From Pagrus major (Eukaryota; Chordata; Actinopteri; Spariformes; Sparidae): a stretch of 64,000 bases of DNA. The position numbers were made by a program, and so were the translations under genes. The notes under the pieces were generated by a model that saw nothing but the letters and a program-made list of their open reading frames with translations, was not told the origin of the DNA and searched no databases. The stretch covers positions 25,037,197 to 25,101,196 of the forward strand of contig NC_133230.1 in NCBI RefSeq assembly GCF_040436345.1, written 5' to 3'. Below, piece after piece: positions 1 through 11,073 of this stretch. Position 1 is the first letter of the stretch. Every line of letters begins with the position of its first letter.

Positions 1-196
1 TGACTGAAGAAGCAAATGAGTGGACTGTACAATATTAGATCTTGATCTGTCAATAATCTGACCAAAGGTTAAGTAAAATCACAGTAAGAGCACTTCATTC
101 ACTGCTGTCCTCCATCCACCTACAGATTAACAGTATACTGACAAAAGACTTGATTATTGGCTGACAGAGAAATGGGAGGATGATTGTTATACACAC

Positions 197-384
197 ATGG
201 GTTTTCCTCTGGGGTGGCTTTCCTCTCATGAAAGCGTGGGGCAGGCCGTTCTCGGGCCGACCCTCCCCGTCACTGGCCTCATCATAGCTTTCAAACTCAC
301 TCGAGCTCCAGCCATTGTCAAGGGAGCTGTTGCAGCCCCCCTCCTCACCAAACTCCACGTCATCATAGATCATCTCATCAGGAT
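197..384 (-). CDS. arhgef10: arhgef10 coding exon, second DPDE-IYDDV repeat and WSSSEFESYDE
   Basis: This 188-nt exon follows a TTCCATACAG acceptor. It encodes DPDEMIYDDVEFGEEGG, NGWSSSEFESYDEASDGE and PPQRKTH, where it ends at CAT/GTGTGT. The coding phase closes at phase 0. The next exon, which should carry a DLTRLKEHYE-like helix before the DH domain, is outside the window. The GTGTGT donor is the least certain boundary here. Confidence 0.85.
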
Positions 385-3300
385 CTGTATGGAAGAGTAT
401 ATGCCGATGAACACAACAACAATATGCTGCACTCAAATCAAATGGCTTTAAATGAATACTCTTGGTAAAGCTTATACCGTACCATTTTTGCCCAGAGGAA
501 GTGTGCTTATTTTACAATTTAATTTTCAATGCCATAGCTTTGTGGTGTTGCACAACATGGCATTATATTAGAAGGTCTCTGTTAAAACCCTCAGCAAAAA
601 TGAAACTATTTTTAATCAAATCACAGCGTAAGAAAAGGTTATATTAATAGAGTGGCTATTTTCTTGAATTGCAAATGATCAGCATAATATTTTCAAGAAA
701 CAGCCAAAATGAATTTGAATTTGAAAATGAAAGTTAAAAATAAAAATAAATAAAAAAAGACTTCGGAAGCGAAAGTGAGCAGCACGGACAGGCTTAAGGA
801 AATGCTGAATTTGTAAAACACTGGAATAATAAATACATTTCACAAACCTGTGTTGGAGTCAGAGTTCTCTCTGGGCACATCATCGTAAATCACCTCATCT
901 GGATCTGAGGCAAATGTTGAAAATAATCAATGCATGATTTCTCACATCACATAGCTATCGTTGTTCACACAACAAACAGGATGTAATGTGTGGGGGATCT
1001 AAAAGAAAAGCGCACACACAAGGGGCTGCTTCCTCAAAAGAATGGGGAAGGAAGAGTCTGGAAATTCAGCAGTGTCCAAAAAACATAATAGCACCCTGAA
1101 GGCATGCGCTGTGTGTGCAGAGGCAATTACAGACAATCAAACCAACAACAGCAGTACTCTTTCCATGGAAATTATACATGGATCTCAACTAGACACACAT
1201 CTGTGGTGGATATCATTCCTTACTTTCCATCCATGCAGTGTTGGCAGGATCTGACGCCCATTTAGCCAAAGCATCCTCTTCTCTAATAGGTGGATACTCT
1301 TCACTGAAAACACTTGAGTAAACATGCAGACAAACACATTATTACCCTACAAACAAATATATTTTTTGTATGCATGTCAAAAAATAATTGTAGATTTTTT
1401 CGCATTAATAAGGTGATGTTATTCTATGTATTACCACAGACATGAGAGTGGCAATCTTTTAGTATAACTATAACTATACTGTAAGTGGGGAGTATACTTT
1501 GCATACTTCTCTTATGATATAGCACTACATGTTCCAAACAAATGATCAGTATAGACATGCTCTAGCCGTGTAGGTGCCACATACCTGTCGACAGAGGTGC
1601 TGCCAGTCCCAACCACAGTGACTGAAGGAGAAGAGAGGGAAAGATTACACAAAGAAACTCTACAGCACTATACATTTTCTTGCATGAAACCCTGTTTTTA
1701 GGTCGCACAGTTCTCGTGATTCATGTACAAAAGCTTTAATATAAATCTGAGCAAGGTATACTTTCGTAGAGTACTGATAAAAGCATGGACTCAAAAATGG
1801 TAAACGCTGACATATTTTGAGAGATTTGTAAAAAAAACAAAAAACAAAATATAAATCAATTCGAAAACTTAGATCCTCTGTTGCAACTTTTTTTATTTGC
1901 CACCAGGTGTCACTGATGATTCCGTATCTCCTTAATTACCCATGATTTAGTTACGATGACAATTTCTTAGAAATGTGCCTCCAAACATTTCCCTTGACAC
2001 ATGTACCTGGTTTTAAAGTCCACTATAAGATATGTTTTATCATGAACATGCATTGGCAAAAGTGATAACTGTAGCAAAATGTCCTTGTTATGTATTGTAT
2101 ATCATGGCAAAGAGACCTCTCATATGAAGACAACACAGCAAAAAAGTGTTCAGAACTTCTTGACTTCATCGCACACATCTATGACTTTCCAAACTCTTTT
2201 ACTAAAACATCTACAAGTATTTCAATCTGGTGTAACCTTTGCAAGATAATTACAGTGTAATCAGACTCCTCAGCATGCCAGGCCACAGGCTTGAACTCAG
2301 CTGCTGCTAGATTTTAGGGAAACCGGAAAATCCTCACAGCCAACACACAGATCTTTGGGCTGGGCTAAATTTAGTCCCTACTTCCTTGTGGCAAGGCTTT
2401 AGGAAAAACAAGAGAAAGAAGAAAGGACAGGATAGCAGAAGCTGAGACAGCAGTTACGTGTCATGGCCTTGTATCTCTAGGCCTGAGAAGAAGAATTTCA
2501 CTCAGAGTAAAGAATAATCACGGCCTTGATATGCAGGGAGTTTTCAATTGTTGTAGATATCTCAAAATAAACATTGGTGTATATCTGGTCTACCACATAA
2601 TTATCTAATGAGTCACTATTTAGAAAGGTAATTTCCAAATTCCCCGCTGCTTCAGGCTCTACTTTACCATCCTCATCCACGGAGAGGTGTCGAATGATGA
2701 CGGGTGTGGTGTAAGCTGGTGTGATGAGTGGTACACCGGAGGGGGTTGCATAGCCACAGGGCACTGGGACAGAATATCCTGAGGTGATGCCAACAGGGCT
2801 GGTGTTGGTATCCTGGGATTCTCCTGCTCGTTCCTTTGGCTCTATTGGTGAGGAGGCCGAAGAGGAGGGTCCATGTTGCTGCTCAAGCTGCTGCAGCTGG
2901 AGAGGATTGATGTCAATCACAGAGTAGGGGTTGACTTTACCCTGGGAGGAGGTCCTGGGGACGGCCTGGGGAGGGTGAGGGTCGTCGATGGATGCATCCT
3001 GGCCCTCCCTGCCTGGTGAGGGAAGGAAGATTCATCACAAGATGCATCAAAACTATGCCGTGCCAGCAATATGATATTGAAAAATTCGTGATTGGCTTAT
3101 TTGTAATTAAACAATAATTTTTTATTTGATTATTATTCTACTTATACTTACTATGGACACAGACCCACAGAGGCTGGGTGTAAAAGTCACTGCAGTTTAA
3201 TAACTTCTGGAACTACTATTAGGAACCACTTTCAAAAATGTTTTTATTCCATCCATTTAAGTTCTAGTTTGGAAAATTACTCAGATATCACCAAATAAAT

Positions 3301-6300
3301 CATTTTGACAGGACAGGGTCTGAAACTACAACTTTAGCATCATTAGTACTTCTCTCACTAGCTTAGGTAAACAGCTCTGGAGTTCTACACTTTACACTGC
3401 AAAAAAATGATATTAGATTGAGCACATATGCATTACATCTCTTCATACTTACAGAAAAATTCAAGCAGTTCTGTCAGTTATCATAAGTTTAACTTAATTT
3501 GTTCTGATTCGCCACAATTTTGTTATTTCTAATACCTATAGAATTTTACGCATCAATTAAACATTAGCAGTCAAAGGCGTTCACACTACAACACTTGCTT
3601 GTATGGATCATGTGGGAACCACCAATGTTGTCCCACATCTGTGGTTTGTTTGTTCTACAAACTAATCTGCACAGGTGGTGCAAAGCCCTGCATTGAGAAG
3701 ATTCCCTTTGCCTATATATTTGTAACAGCTGATTTCAGTTTTAGAGCCTCTGAGTGAGGACACATTTCCAAAGACCATTTGGTGATTCAGAATGAGCCTA
3801 TTCAAGCAATTTTAGTTAAGGTTACAGAGTAGGGTAAAAGTTGACATTTTATTGCTAAAGCAGTAAATTGGAGAGGCGAGAATCACAGAATATGCTTTGA
3901 ATGTGAGGTTTCTCATGATGGTAACAATACAAGGTGTGCATAATTGTTCAAACAATGCATGTGTGTTAGGGAAACAACTGAAAAATTAGGGCAGTGTTGA
4001 CGTCCCTCTCTACAGTACTACATAATCAGTGAGTGAGTGAGAATAAGTAGAGCCTGGCCCTGCCTGCTGCTGCTGTCATGGTTTTCAGTGATAAAAGCCA
4101 GACAACCTCCTGCACCAGGCAGCCAGAGATACAAGGTGTCATGAGAGAGACAGACTGCCCCACTTTACTGCTTCACTTCAGCCTGAGTTGAAGGGGCTGG
4201 ATTAGAGCCAGATAATGTACACAAATATGACAAGAGAATGTGGAGACTTTTTGATTGCTCTTAGAAAATAGACATTGCATTGTTTGTGCTCAACTAATTT
4301 CCAGCTGTAGTGCAGAGAAGCTTCCGCCTCAAGGACAGGCTAAAAAGGGTTCAAATACTCTCAGCATGGGCGTAGGTTTCTATATAGATGGTCGTGACAT
4401 GTCACAACCAATGTTAGAGGATTGCAAAATAGTCACTACCAATATTTGTCTGCTGCTGAGCCAGTAGTAACGTTAGTGAGTGGTAGTAGTGAGCATCTTC
4501 CAAACTGTGTCCGCTACTTGAAATGGATAAGAGGAAGAAACAGCTGAGAAACAGCGATTAAAAAGTTGAAGTCTCTGGAGGTGGAGGCTGCTAAATGTGC
4601 GAAGTTGACGGAGCTTTTTGGTGCCGGGACCAGTGACACCGACCCGCCAGCAGCCACAGGTGCTGCTGCGCCGGGAGACGAGGGAGGAGGACCTGACGAT
4701 GATGAGCGAGTGGAGGCAGACAGGGTCAGTAACGTCAGCCTGGGGCTGGCTCGGCTAAATGTTTGAGACATGTCCAAAACAAAGTAAAAAAACGTTTTTA
4801 CATTGAATGTGATGCGACCTCACTAACATACTGATGAATGCAGCTGCCGCTAATGCTAACGTAGCTGCCGCTAATGCTAACGTAGCTCCTCAGGGACTGA
4901 AGTCGTTATTTTCTAACTTTGACAATCTAACATGTGGCAGCACATCAGCCCAGAGTTAAAGGGCTGTGACTGTTGGTAGTTGTGGTTGATTTTGTTCAAA
5001 TACGCCGAATTGTGATATTATGGGTTATTATTGTTCAGATGATTTAGCTAAGCTAGCTAACAGATGCTAACGTCAGCGGTCTCTTGTTGCCATAGCAACA
5101 GTAAACATTCACGTGGCCTGATGAGCTGTAAACAGAGATACAAAACACAAGTAAACCTATAGCAAATAATAAATTTAATTTGCAATATTTACCATTGAAT
5201 TTATTGTAATCTTTCAATTCATTTATTGTTTACTGAGGTGATAACTATCTAATAGGTATAATTTGTGTGTAAATGTGTTACTTTTACTGTAGTTTTCAAA
5301 TGGCTGTGTATAGTGTTAGTGTATAGTCTTGAGCATTTTCAGGTCACAAAGATCTGGCTTTTTTGCATTGGGAAACACTAGTAAAGTGTCCTAATGAAAA
5401 CACGACAAAGCCATTTGACTACCTTGTTCATAAATGATGGTGTCAGGACTTTTTTTTATGACACACACACTTTCATTGATAGGAATACTTGGTTTTGAGG
5501 AATGACCTCTATTTTGAGCATGTGACATGCTTTTGCAGGTTATCAACAAGGTTTTGCAGTTTGTACTAATTGTTTTGAGAAATGCACCAACTGTTGTGCA
5601 AATGTAAGTAATGATGTGAGAAAAACTCCACCCCGTCTCTGGTTTTGGGTTCTTCCCGTTAGTCTCGTCCCACCCCTGGTCATAACATAACTTCTGTTGT
5701 GATTTGACACTATAATGAACAAAGATTGATTGGTTGATTGCTATAGCTGTCAGTTTTAGTCCTTGAGTTCATAGCTACGTGCTTTATTTGTTAACTGCTA
5801 TCAAGGAATATGACTCTCCTTTGTAGTATGTGTGAGAAAGGACGCCACGAGATTTGTGGACTTCTTCGTGGTGTCCGCTGATAATATAGTGGGCTGGTCT
5901 GGACAGAAAATGCCAGAGCTGAATTTTTGTCCCAGTCCACCCCTGGTAATGTCACTACCAAAGCTGAGACCAAACCTACGCCCTTGACTCTCAGTCCCCT
6001 GAAGCCAACAATAAAATGTAAACACTTTTTGGTTGCAGACCTGTTCTTCCAGGATCTGTCTCTGCGTCATCGTCAACAGGAGGGGGTGGAGGTGGTGGTA
6101 AATCTGTCTCCTTGTCATCAGTGCCCTCAACAGCAGATGTCCCCTCTCCTTCTGCTGTCGCTCCACCTGCTGTGGAGGATCTGCTTGTGGCAACTTTTGT
6201 GTCTGCTGATGATGGAACTGTGTCAGGTGTGTTGGAAGGTGCTGGTGGGCTTGGGCTGGGGATATTGCCCTCAGGGTGACTGGCCACCATCTTGTCTTGG

Positions 6301-6442
6301 CACTGATCTGTGCTGCTGGAGGCTAGAGGAGCTGGAGGTGCGGGGGGTAGGCGATCAGCCTCAGGGATGTCGTCACCACTGTCGTCAAAGTCAAAGGCCT
6401 CCCCCTCATCTTCATCTGCAAAGGGGACGCTGTCTGCCAATA
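197..6442 (-). CDS. arhgef10: arhgef10, Rho guanine nucleotide exchange factor 10, N-terminal coding part (six exons)
   Basis: Arhgef10 is a Dbl-family exchange factor that activates Rho-type GTPases. This window carries only its N-terminal regulatory region; the DH domain and the C-terminal beta-propeller lie past the left edge. Six minus-strand exons (6041-6442, 2668-3012, 1585-1621, 1224-1303, 848-904, 197-384) join with consistent phases into 369 codons with no stop. Recognisable family segments are the acidic block ADEDEGEAFDFDD, VNPYSVIDI, TPAYTTPVIIRHLSVDED, EEYPPIREEDALAKWASDP, two copies of DPDExIYDDV, and NGWSSSEFESYDE. These match my recollection of vertebrate ARHGEF10. The first coding exon with the initiator Met was not found and must lie right of 6442. 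The order next to cln8 and dlgap2 matches human 8p23.3. The split of the gene in the window is an edge effect, not a break. Confidence 0.9.
848..904 (-). CDS. arhgef10: arhgef10 coding exon, first DPDE-IYDDV repeat
   Basis: This 57-nt exon is phase 1 on both sides. The acceptor is TTGCCTCAG and the donor CACAG/GTTTGT. It encodes NPDEVIYDDVPRENSDSN. Its first 30 bases closely match the start of the next exon (384), so the two look like a tandem exon duplication. The Tyr-Asp-Asp-Val core resembles an SH2-binding tyrosine site; that role is inference. Confidence 0.85.
1224..1303 (-). CDS. arhgef10: arhgef10 coding exon EEYPPIREEDALAKWASDP
   Basis: This 80-nt exon has acceptor TTTTCAG and donor GGAAA/GTAAGG. 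It encodes EEYPPIREEDALAKWASDP and NTAWME, a segment I recognise from ARHGEF10. Its last base starts the Asn codon completed by the exon at 904, giving the WMENPDEVIYDDV junction. Confidence 0.88.
1585..1621 (-). CDS. arhgef10: arhgef10 small coding exon (37 nt)
   Basis: This short exon lies between CTCCTTCAG and CGACAG/GTATGT. It supplies VTVVGTGSTSVD and joins both neighbours in phase: one base comes from the exon at 2668 and two bases go into the exon at 1303. It is too short to be found by ORF length. The call rests on both splice sites and on phase closing across three exons. Confidence 0.75.
1622..2667 (-). other. arhgef10 intron between exons 3012-2668 and 1621-1585
   Basis: I see no gene, tRNA or clear repeat structure in this stretch. 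The first 170 bases on the minus-strand side continue the upstream exon's frame by chance. Confidence 0.6.
2668..3012 (-). CDS. arhgef10: arhgef10 coding exon with TTPVIIRHLSVDED motif
   Basis: This 345-nt exon is phase 1 on both sides. The acceptor is CACCAG at 3013-3015 and the donor GATG/GTAAAG at 2666-2667. It encodes a Gln-rich stretch (LQLQQLEQQ), then YSVPVPCGYATPSGVPL and TPAYTTPVIIRHLSVDED, which is strongly ARHGEF10-like. The open frame continues past the donor to 2498, but that extension is intronic: the G left by the donor joins the next exon as a Val codon. An acceptor three bases further in is possible and would remove one residue. Confidence 0.85.
4357..4364 (+). repeat. target-site duplication, left copy (ACTCTCAG)
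   Basis: Identical to 5987-5994 on the other side of the hAT element. This defines the insertion boundary. Confidence 0.8.
4365..5986 (+). mobile_element. hAT-superfamily DNA transposon, defective, with 8-bp target duplication
   Basis: The element is flanked by a perfect 8-bp direct repeat, ACTCTCAG at 4357-4364 and 5987-5994. Its ends are imperfect inverted repeats: CATGGGCGTAGGTTT on the left, and CAAGGGCGTAGGTTT on the complement of the right end. An 8-bp duplication and short CA-GGG-type termini are characteristic of hAT transposons. Inside are a broken transposase-like N-terminus (4523-4766) and a 21-bp tandem duplication near 4842-4884. At 1.6 kb it is too short for a full hAT transposase, so it is non-autonomous. 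It is inserted in an arhgef10 intron close to a donor site. Confidence 0.8.
4523..4766 (+). pseudogene. remnant of hAT/TTF-type transposase N-terminus
   Basis: An ATG at 4523 opens MDKRKKQLRNSD and then hits a TAA. In another frame, starting just after, the sequence reads KKLKSLEVEAAKCAKLTELF followed by an acidic Gly/Ala-rich tail to a stop at 4764-4766. The basic start followed by a K-L-x-x-(F/L)F helix resembles the N-termini of ZMYM/TTF-type hAT transposases. A frameshift separates the two parts and no catalytic region follows. Assignment is by pattern only. Confidence 0.5.
5987..5994 (+). repeat. target-site duplication, right copy (ACTCTCAG)
   Basis: Identical to 4357-4364. It lies 46 bp from the donor dinucleotide of the arhgef10 exon 6041-6442. 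Confidence 0.8.
6041..6442 (-). CDS. arhgef10: arhgef10 coding exon, acidic/proline-rich N-terminus
   Basis: This 402-nt exon starts after a TTTCCAG acceptor and ends at ACAG/GTCTGC, phase 1 on both sides. It encodes LADSVPFADEDEGEAFDFDD followed by a low-complexity Pro/Ser/Ala/Thr stretch, a run of seven prolines and an acidic end (VDDDAETDPGRT). The GTCTGC donor is weaker than consensus, but it gives the only phase that joins cleanly to the next exon at 3012. The open frame on the minus strand reads through into the intron for about 16 codons. The protein segment is predicted to be disordered. Confidence 0.82.
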
Positions 6443-7986
6443 CTGGAAACAGAGAAAAGGCTCAGAGAGATAGAGTGGTGGGTGATATAATATGTATAAA
6501 ATATATAATATATACCATGAGACGATAAAGATTTGTCAACTTTTGACTTTTTGCTGAAGAAGTTTTCCCTAGACATTGGAGGCAACATTGAATTTTGTCA
6601 GGTATTTAATTAACTGGAAAAACATACATTACCATCTTGTTATTGCATCCATAAACTGTATCACACCTGAATTTCCAGAAAATGTACAATATCCAACAAT
6701 ACACAGCTATCACAATTTATAGTCTGAGAGACGAGTTAGATTACCCAACCCAATCGGAACAGATTAAATATATTCAAAGATTCAAAGACTCAACAATGGG
6801 CAGGGACTGTTAGACAACTGGGTTTATCAATTGCAATTTATAGAGTCTCACTAATATTTAAAATTCTGCTAAAAACTTGTCTGATTGTCTAAATATATCG
6901 TAGATTGTCTACAACAGTGGAGTTGGACTCTGGGATGACTGGCAGTCAACATACCACACTGTATGCTTTGGGGGATTTGGCAAAACATAAGTGAAATTTA
7001 TTTAGGATTTTAACTCAGTAATCACATCATGTCACTCAAAGACTTCTTTACAGAACGTTAACAGATACACTGTGGGTGGCAGTTTTAGTCCTTGGGCTTC
7101 TAAAGTTAAAAGACTGAGCCACATGCAGACTTATAATTAAGGGTGGGGTCTACTAAAGCAGTATGTTTTCTTACAGAAATTTTTACATCAAGGTTCTGCA
7201 CCAAAACAGCACATAAGCTGCTCTACTTTATAGCAAAAACAAACTAGGGAAGAGCTACACGTTATAGTTAGTGTTCAAAGGCGTCACGTTCACTTCAGAG
7301 CACTCACTTGGCAGCAGACAGGAAGGGAACAACAAATGTCTTTCCAGTTTCCACACTGCAATTAGGCCAGCAGGAAGGAGAGCTGTGACTCCCTTCAGTG
7401 ACTAGCACAGCCTGAGTTTTGCATTATTTCTGATCTGTAGGCCTGAATCATTGAAGCTCAATTAAGAGCATGAGAGAGTAAAAGGATTAGGAATGCAGGG
7501 GCTCAACTTTCATCAGCTCACTTCATGTTTTGGCCCTTAGAGCTGAATATGTGAAGACAGTATTAGGTTTCATTCACTTGAGCAGTGAAAGACAAACATT
7601 CAAAAAAATTCAAACTGAATTCAATGTTGTGGAAAATACTAGGCAATCTTTTAAACAGGGTTCACAGAAGGATAAACTGAGGCAAAAACCACAGAGCCTG
7701 GATGGAAGGAACTCCCACTCCCTTCAATCAACCCGGATTTTCCTATAGACGGGTCTCCTTAATTTCTCAGAATGATATTCTATCTTTTTCAAAGTTTTAC
7801 TCGGAAGCATACCACAAATTCTTTGTGAGCACTGTGATCAGTAGACACATCATGACTGTATTAGCGTACAGTCTAAAGTCTTGCTCTCATATCCTGACTG
7901 TGTTCCCAAAGAAAACAGAAAATTCCAAGTTTATTCCGAGTTCATTTCCAGAACAACAGGATCAGATGGCCCCCTCTGTGACACTC

Positions 7987-8059
7987 GCCGAAATAGCTCA
8001 GTTGGGAGAGCGTTAGACTGAAGATCTAAAGGTCCCTGGTTCGATCCCGGGTTTCGGCA
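7987..8059 (+). tRNA. tRNA-Phe (GAA), copy 1
   Basis: This is a 73-nt cloverleaf with acceptor arm GCCGAAA pairing with TTTCGGC, D-arm TAGCTCAGTTGGGAGAGC (A box), anticodon loop CTGAAGA with GAA at 8020-8022, T-arm GGTTCGATCCC (B box) and discriminator A. It decodes UUC/UUU. There is no intron. A TTTT Pol III terminator follows directly at 8060-8063. It is transcribed opposite to the host gene. Confidence 0.97.
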
Positions 8060-8063
8060 TTTT
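8060..8063 (+). terminator. Pol III T-run terminator of tRNA-Phe copy 1
   Basis: Four T directly after the discriminator base, followed by GACC. Confidence 0.8.
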
Positions 8064-8215
8064 GACCTCTCCCTCCCACCTAGCCATCTCTTAGTCCTGC
8101 ACAAACATCTGTAAATCCTGCAACACCTCAGCTACACCTTTTCGTCTTAACACCTACCTATCAAAATCTGTATGTTTATCTATTTCCAACAGGTTTCACA
8201 CAGGACTCAGTCAAC

Positions 8216-8587
8216 TTAAAGATGCACTATGTAGTTTTGGGGAGGATATTCTAATCAGAAAAGAACAATTTTCATTGACGCATTTTTTTTAAGCCTAAAT
8301 AAATGACAATAAACAAACGCTCATGACTGAATAGACTGAAAAACAAACTGCTCTTAAAGGACAACAAAATTTCATACTGCTTTTTCTATGTTTATATTGG
8401 GCAGACCCTGCCACCTTTCTGGTTTCCAATATTGTTCTGGGGACCTTATTTTTCTCTGAGAACAGCTTCTTTATTCAGTTTGGCAAAAGATAAATATTTC
8501 TAAGTTTGTATTATACCTCATTAATATTGTAAATATTCAAATTCTGAGTTTGAATTTCTTCTCCAAATCTACATAGTGCCCCTTTAA
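8216..8587. mobile_element. TTAA-flanked MITE (piggyBac-like), family A
   Basis: The left end reads TTAA-AGATGCACTATGTAG. The complement of the right end reads TTAA-AGGGGCACTATGTAG. The element therefore has about 15-bp inverted ends and is bounded by TTAA at 8216-8219 and 8584-8587. There is no coding capacity. TTAA target duplication is the piggyBac signature; superfamily assignment is inference from that. Confidence 0.75.
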
Positions 8588-9116
8588 GCATTTATGTGGC
8601 CATTTCATGTTAAGCTGAAAAGGTTATTCTTTACATACCATAAAAACAACCACTGTCACTGTTGCAACATGCTGTGTTATGCCTTCAGGCTTCAGCAGTC
8701 CACTGATAGTGACCAAGTAAATCTTAACTAAAAGAAACTCCCCGTGGCCTACCCACTAACTTTGAAGTCCCTCACAGCAATATACACAGCTCTAAATCAC
8801 CGGAACGATTCCCTCAGGCACTGACAGGTAGTCGTTCTACCCTGTAGTCAGTGTGTAAGGGAATGGTCTGTGACTAATGTTCCAGGTCACCTTTGTGACC
8901 CCATGTCCATCTGCACCCATGACTTCAGTTCACGAGAAGAGAGGTGTAAAGAGCAAACCTGGAAACAGAGATGCTATCTGTCTTTTTCCATCTGTGCTAC
9001 AATGAAGGGTGTGGGACACAGAGATAAGGCACAGCTAGCTAATAGTCAGAGGTAATCCAGAAAACAGAGAATTCAAAGTTTGCACGACTTAACTTCTGGC
9101 ACAAACTGATCAGTAG

Positions 9117-9189
9117 GCCGAAATAGCTCAGTTGGGAGAGCGTTAGACTGAAGATCTAAAGGTCCCTGGTTCGATCCCGGGTTTCGGCA
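9117..9189 (+). tRNA. tRNA-Phe (GAA), copy 2
   Basis: Base-for-base identical to the copy at 7987-8059, with the GAA anticodon at 9150-9152. It is again followed by TTTT (9190-9193) and the same GACCTC. Upstream flanks differ, so duplication or gene conversion covers the gene plus about 10 bp downstream. Confidence 0.97.
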
Positions 9190-9193
9190 TTTT
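9190..9193 (+). terminator. Pol III T-run terminator of tRNA-Phe copy 2
   Basis: Four T directly after the discriminator base. Confidence 0.8.
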
Positions 9194-11073
9194 GACCTCA
9201 TAATCCCACATAAACGTAAACTGTTTAAATTCTCCATAATTTCGCATTAATTGCCCTTACATGCACTCAGATCCACTCTCTGTTGTGCCAATGTGAAACA
9301 CTAGACTGTGCCAGAATAGACCAGGACCTGATCTGATTGAATTTGGCCAGATGACAAGTCACAACTGACCATTCAATAAAACATCTGCAACCGTGTGTAG
9401 ATGAGACCAATGAAAGTTGGCTGTCTGGGGCTGCATGCCTGCAGCTTAATTATACAGATTGTGCTCGATGCTGACCTTACTTTGCGGTGCAAGCACACGT
9501 CTGTACACACATACACGCACATTGCCATGTGAGGATCTTCTAGCCCGGTGATCGTCAACTGGTTGCCAATGGGCCACATTAGGCCCACCAAAGCTTCCCA
9601 TCTGGCCGACAGAATATTGATGAATGTATGAATGATGAATGCACCAGTCTGACTTACTAGTACAAGAGGCCCAGTCTGTCTTGACAGCGATCTTTGATTA
9701 GCTTTCTAACCCTGGCAACGAACCAAAAAGTCCCAAATTCATTCACTCATTTTACAGAATCAGATTATTCCCTAACTCCTTCCTCTCTACACTGTGGACC
9801 AACCATCAAACCTGGCCCTTCCCTTTGGCTGACAGGGCACTGGAAGTCAGGAAGTAACTAACTCCATAGTTGACAGAGAATTACTAAGCTTATCTAGTAG
9901 ACACAAGAAGGGTCTGTTGTACATTGTTTAATTGAGTTTCAAACCGAGTGTTTTGTTGTACTTCCTGAGATCCCAAAGAGGAGTTTTTTTTGTTAAGATA
10001 AGGACTCATTCATTGGTAGTTGAGCTGGGGTTTTGGTATTGAGCTCTGACTGCCTCTTTGGCAGAGGTCTGAGTGCATTTTCTAGCTAAGTATCAATCAT
10101 TATAATGGATTTCCCATGTTTCTTAGGAGTCTGTTCACACTGTTATAGGCTCACAAAAAGAACATCAGTTTTGTAAAAACGTGACAAATACTAAACAATA
10201 ACAAGCTTATTAGACCTAAATATTGTTTTTTATTTGGATCCATCCCCCAGAGTGGTCTGCTTAGAAAAAAATGGCGCTTGGACAAATGTAGTTGATGACC
10301 CCTCCTCTAGCAACCCCCCCTTTTAAACCCTAACCCTAAACTGGAAATAAAAAACTATCTTCACTTTGGAGGCTTCTCTCATCTTCCTCCCCTTGTGCAA
10401 AGTACCAGATCATTGAGAAGTATACATGCAAGTGTGTGTGCACGCTGACACACATACGTAGCTGAGCTGTTCATTGTCAATTCATAATTACAATATGGAT
10501 TCTGTTCTGCGGGCCACATCTCCACTCTGCTACATAATGATCTGCTCAAATGAGTCACCGAGTTGCAATCCGCTCCAGCATCGCCCTGGCAACAAAGCAA
10601 GTGACCGGCCAGCTGGAGACGAAGCATTTCTCTGGCCTGTGTCTATCCCCGGAGGCTGTGTGTTTGTGTGTGTCTGTATGTGTGTGCGTGCGTGCTGCTG
10701 CAGCAGCATTCAGCCTGATACTGAGGCACATTGTCTGGTATTCACAGCGGCACAGCACATTTTACCCTCCTTACTCCCTCGTTCCTCTGCCCACACACTC
10801 CACAGTGGAGGAGAGGAATCTGTGTTGTTTACTCGGACTGTGCAGCTTCACCACCAGCCCTCCAGGAAGTGATCTGGCCACGAGATGAACTACAGAAGCT
10901 AGCAGGTGACACTACTGTTCTCACACTGTAATCTTTCTCTCAAAAGCAGACTGCCAAACACATGTGACTGGAGTCTGGTAGCAGCCCTGTGTTGATATGT
11001 TGAGACTCAATTGGAAACTGTACTGGAACCACCTTTAACTTATTCTGTTCCATAAATCTCAGTTCAAAAGCTG

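Larger units (their letters stand above)
3013..6040 (-). other. arhgef10 intron with hAT insertion
   Basis: This intron lies between exons 6041-6442 and 2668-3012. Its right half is occupied by the hAT-type element at 4365-5986, whose end is about 52 bp from the exon's donor. In 3013-4356 I see no coding or structured feature. Confidence 0.65.

Noticed and set aside
2498..2667. Open frame extending the arhgef10 exon 57 codons to a stop at 2498
   Set aside because: A good donor (GATG/GTAAAG) at 2666 joins the next exon in phase, so the extension is intronic read-through.
5801..6490. Overlapping 130-187 codon open frames on both strands around 5801-6490
   Set aside because: They are shadows of the GC-rich arhgef10 exon 6041-6442 and of hAT element sequence. 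Only the minus frame with the acidic ADEDEGEAFDFDD block has family support.
10474..10888. Plus-strand open frames of 112-132 codons
   Set aside because: They are Cys/Val runs caused by TG-rich simple sequence, and several frames overlap without splice support.
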